Shown piece after piece: positions 62,028 through 64,000 of a stretch of DNA of 64,000 nucleotides. The notes beneath the pieces are model-generated. The model saw only the letters and a program-made list of their open reading frames with translations. It was not told the DNA's origin and made no database searches. Numbering within the stretch: the first letter of the stretch is position 1; every line of letters starts with the position of its first letter. The stretch comes from Microbispora amethystogenes (GTDB lineage Bacteria; Actinomycetota; Actinomycetes; Streptosporangiales; Streptosporangiaceae), in the NCBI RefSeq assembly GCF_016863015.1, contig NZ_BOOB01000053.1, forward strand, positions 41,231-105,230, given 5' to 3'. Made by a program: the position numbers and the translations under genes.

Positions 62028-63735
62028 TCAGGCTGTGAGGGCGAGGTCGGTCAGGCGGGATGTGCGGGTTGCGCCGAGTGGGGACTCGGTGAGCCAGGCG
62101 TCCATGCGGGTGATGTTGATGGCTGCGGCGGCGAAGACGTGGCCGAGGCGGGTCTTGGATAACCCGATATATCGGGTCCGGCGGATGCCGGTACGGCGGA
62201 CGGCTTGGGAGATGGTGCTTTCCACTCCGGCGCGGATGTCGTAGCGCTGTTTCCATTCCGGGGTGAGCTGCTGCTGGCGTCGCTGGTCGAGGACTTCTTG
62301 CTGCTCGCAGGGCAGCAGGGTGAGGTTGTGCCCGTAGCGGCCCTTGGGCGAGGCCCGGGTGCAGGCCGGGCGCAGCGGGCAGGGACGGCAGTCGGTGGCG
62401 GCGAACTGGACCCGGCTGATCGGGGTGCCGCTGGATTTGACCTGGCCGGACCAGCTGATGCTGACAGCGCCCTGCGGGCAGATCACCTTGCACCGGTCCC
62501 AGTCGACGGTGAAGGCGCTTTGGGACAGGCCCGGCCCCTCACCGTCCGCAGTGCCGTGGTGGGTGTCGGCTCCGACCGGCCCCACCAGATCGATCCCATG
62601 TGTGTCGCGGGCGGTGACGATGTGCGCGGCGGTGACGTACCCGGCATCCACGACGTGCTCGGCGGGCAGCAGCCCGCGTCCTGCCATCGCCTGGTGGATA
62701 TCCGCGGTGACCTCGGTGTCGGTGACTGTGGCATCCGTGGTCAGCACGCTAATGATCAGGCGCGGCGCGTCCGGCTCACACGTCTCGCTCAGGTGGACTT
62801 TGTAGCCGCACCAGCCCGCGCCGCGCTTGAGGCCGTAGCGGGCATCGAGATCCATAGGGCGAGGACAGCCGCTGTCTGGCCGGCGGGAGGTCTTTGCCCT
62901 CCCGCCAGCGCACCCCCTCCTGATCGCGGTGATACTGCTCGATCCAGGCCCGGGCAAGCACCTGGACAGCCGGGATCTGGCGCAGCCAGCCAGGGGAGGC
63001 AGGGGCGTGGACCGCCTCCAGGAGAGCGAAACCGTCCCGGCCGACCTGTTCGGCCCACTCCTGGCGGGCGTTGTCCCCCCTTGGGAAGCGATAGGAATCG
63101 ACCCGGGCCCCATAGCGGTGGACCCATTCGCTGGTGATCACCGCCTCCAGCCACTGAGGGGCGGCCGCCGCCAGCGCCTCCAGCGCGGCCCGCAGGGTTT
63201 CCCCGACGAATTCCATCCGGTTCAACGTCCGCACCGCGGCCAGCACGTGCGTGGAATCGGTGCGCCGACGGCCGCCGGACCGCAGCAACCCCACCTCACT
63301 GACCCGCTGAAGGATCACCTCGAGGATCCTGTCTTCCAGGCCATGCTCGATCAGACGGGCGCGAAAGTCGCTCAGGACGGAAAAGTCGAAGCCGGGGTCA
63401 TCCAACTCCAGCCCGAGCAGATACTTCCAGTCCATAGGCGCCCGCACCTGGTCGGCGGCCTGTCGGTCGGTCAGCCCCTCCGCGTACTGCAGCACCGAGA
63501 CCAGCGCTCCTGGCGAGACCGCCGGACGGCCACGGCGGGAGAATGCCTCGGCGAAGGACTCGTCAGCGAACAACGGCCCGAGCGCTTCACGCACCCGAAC
63601 AGCCAGTGCGCCCTTCGGGAATGCCGCCCGCACCACCCGCGCAGTCAACTCCGGCACCCCGTGATCATTTCGGGCATCCAGCGACACTGTCCCACCTCCG
63701 GCAACGATCGGCACACCGATCCTGCCCGCCACCAC
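62028..63735 (-). pseudogene. IS1182-family DDE transposase, frameshifted
   Basis: The N-terminal part (MVAGRIGVPIVAGGG at 63735 onward, with RGRPAVSPGALVSVLQYAEGLTDRQAA and GKDLPPARQRLSSPY) and the C-terminal part (DLDARYGLKRGAGWCGYKVHLSETC to the stop at 62028) are in different frames. A single extra base at about 62852-62853 separates them: SSPY is followed by GSRC instead of the DLDARYG that this family requires. Restoring one base would give one protein of about 560 residues. The C-terminal zinc-like Cys cluster (CRPCPLRPAC) and the final helices are intact. Confidence 0.88.
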
Positions 63736-63748
63736 CCGACAAGAGGGG

Positions 63749-63774
63749 GATTTGCGGATTTACCAACGGAGTCC
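63749..63774. repeat. Right terminal inverted repeat of the IS1182-family element
   Basis: Exact reverse complement of 61991-62016; ends with CCAACGGAGTCC. Confidence 0.95.
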
Positions 63775-63778
63775 TTCA
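63775..63778. repeat. Target site duplication TTCA, right copy
   Basis: Matches 61987-61990. Without the inner IS the sequence reads as a CCGGCC-TTCA-GGCCGG hairpin. Confidence 0.8.
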
Positions 63779-64000
63779 GGCCGGGGGTGAGGAACCCGAC
63801 CACAGCTTGTTCGCCCGGTAGTAGTGGCGGGCCGGTTCGGGGAACTCGGTCCACATCCGCCGGAAGGACACCCCTTTTCACAGAGTTGACAAGGCGGGAC
63901 AGGGCGACCTTGGGCGGGAGGTTCACCAGCAGGTGCACGTGGTTGGCCGCGCCGGTGAACTTGGCCAGTTCGCACTCGAAGTCCGCCCAGACGTCCCGCA
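63776..64000 (-). pseudogene. tnpA: IS200/IS605 TnpA transposase fragment, frameshifted and truncated
   Basis: Read from 64000 downward: RDVWADFECELAKFTGAANHVHLLVNLPPKVALSRLVNS carries the HUH motif as HVH. A frameshift in the AAAAGGGG run near 63867-63874 then separates KRGVLPADV from the correct continuation GVSFRRMWTEFPEPARHYYRANKLWSGS. The product would end soon after SGS at 63776, before the helix with the catalytic Tyr, so it cannot be active. The 5' part lies beyond the window. Confidence 0.85.

Larger units (their letters stand above)
61991..63774 (-). mobile_element. 1784-bp IS1182-family insertion sequence
   Basis: Bounded by perfect 26-bp terminal inverted repeats (61991-62016 and 63749-63774, beginning GGACTCCGTTGG) and flanked by TTCA duplications. 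It encodes one transposase, frameshifted. Sharp ends and identical repeats suggest a fairly recent insertion, although the transposase is broken. Confidence 0.92.
61962..64000 (-). mobile_element. Decayed IS200/IS605-type element, right end and transposase part, interrupted by a second IS
   Basis: From about 61962 the DNA is no longer LLM. CCGGCC at 61981-61986 and GGCCGG at 63779-63784 (rejoined without the inner IS) form a stem with TTCA in the loop, as in the subterminal hairpins of IS200/IS605 ends. Beyond it lies a fragment of the single-Tyr transposase TnpA. The left end is outside the window. Confidence 0.75.

Noticed and set aside
62851..62854. Programmed frameshift in the IS1182 transposase
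   Set aside because: No slippery homopolymer or downstream pseudoknot is visible, and most IS1182 members encode one uninterrupted frame; a mutation is simpler.

Overview
The window is high-GC DNA with actinobacterial gene content. It carries a conservon signalling operon, DUF742 and roadblock proteins, a DUF2469 protein, ECF and WYL regulators, many GTG starts, and the usual actinobacterial order of translation and secretion genes. Gene content fits a filamentous actinomycete, possibly Streptosporangiales, but the taxon is an inference from gene order and style only.

Layout. 1-1813: the end of a conservon (sensor kinase end, roadblock, DUF742, small GTPase). 1939-10260: core block ffh, rpsP, KH protein, rimM, trmD, rplS, two lepB copies, rnhB and a DUF2469 gene. 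10300-15916: M23 peptidase, xerC, dprA, comM and yraN. This block lies in the opposite orientation to the order I recall from Mycobacterium and Streptomyces, and it is framed by a 24-bp inverted repeat (22/24 identical) just upstream of its two outermost genes. 16186-19179: hemC and a CoA transferase, divergent. 19514-26227: rpsB, tsf, pyrH, frr, cdsA, a SUFU-domain gene on the other strand, and rlmN. 26246-29189: a small ABC exporter and a secreted M1 peptidase.

From about 29.4 kb the content is accessory metabolism. 29431-39277 is a carbohydrate operon: FGGY kinase, GlpD-type dehydrogenase, LsrF-type aldolase, two permeases, a double ATPase and a binding lipoprotein. It faces a divergent GntR gene, with a 28-bp perfect palindrome between them. 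The enzyme set suggests uptake, phosphorylation, oxidation and cleavage of a polyol. 39341-40770 pairs a carboxymuconolactone decarboxylase-like protein with a SigJ/ECF41-like sigma factor. 40853-51778 holds a PucR regulator, a nitrilase-family hydrolase and a cyclase, followed by an Lrp regulator, aminobutyraldehyde dehydrogenase, a PotABCD polyamine transporter and an amine oxidase; this reads as polyamine and GABA catabolism. 51792-61500 contains a VOC/WYL pair, a serine hydrolase with a two-component system, a phosphotriesterase homologue that has lost most metal ligands, two SDR enzymes, a SnoaL-like protein, a TetR regulator and a membrane protein.

The last 2.2 kb is a nested transposon scar. 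An LLM-type flavin oxidoreductase gene is cut after about 60 codons by a decayed IS200/IS605 element, and a 1784-bp IS1182-family element with 26-bp terminal repeats has landed in the loop of that element's end hairpin (4-bp duplication TTCA). Both transposase genes are frameshifted.
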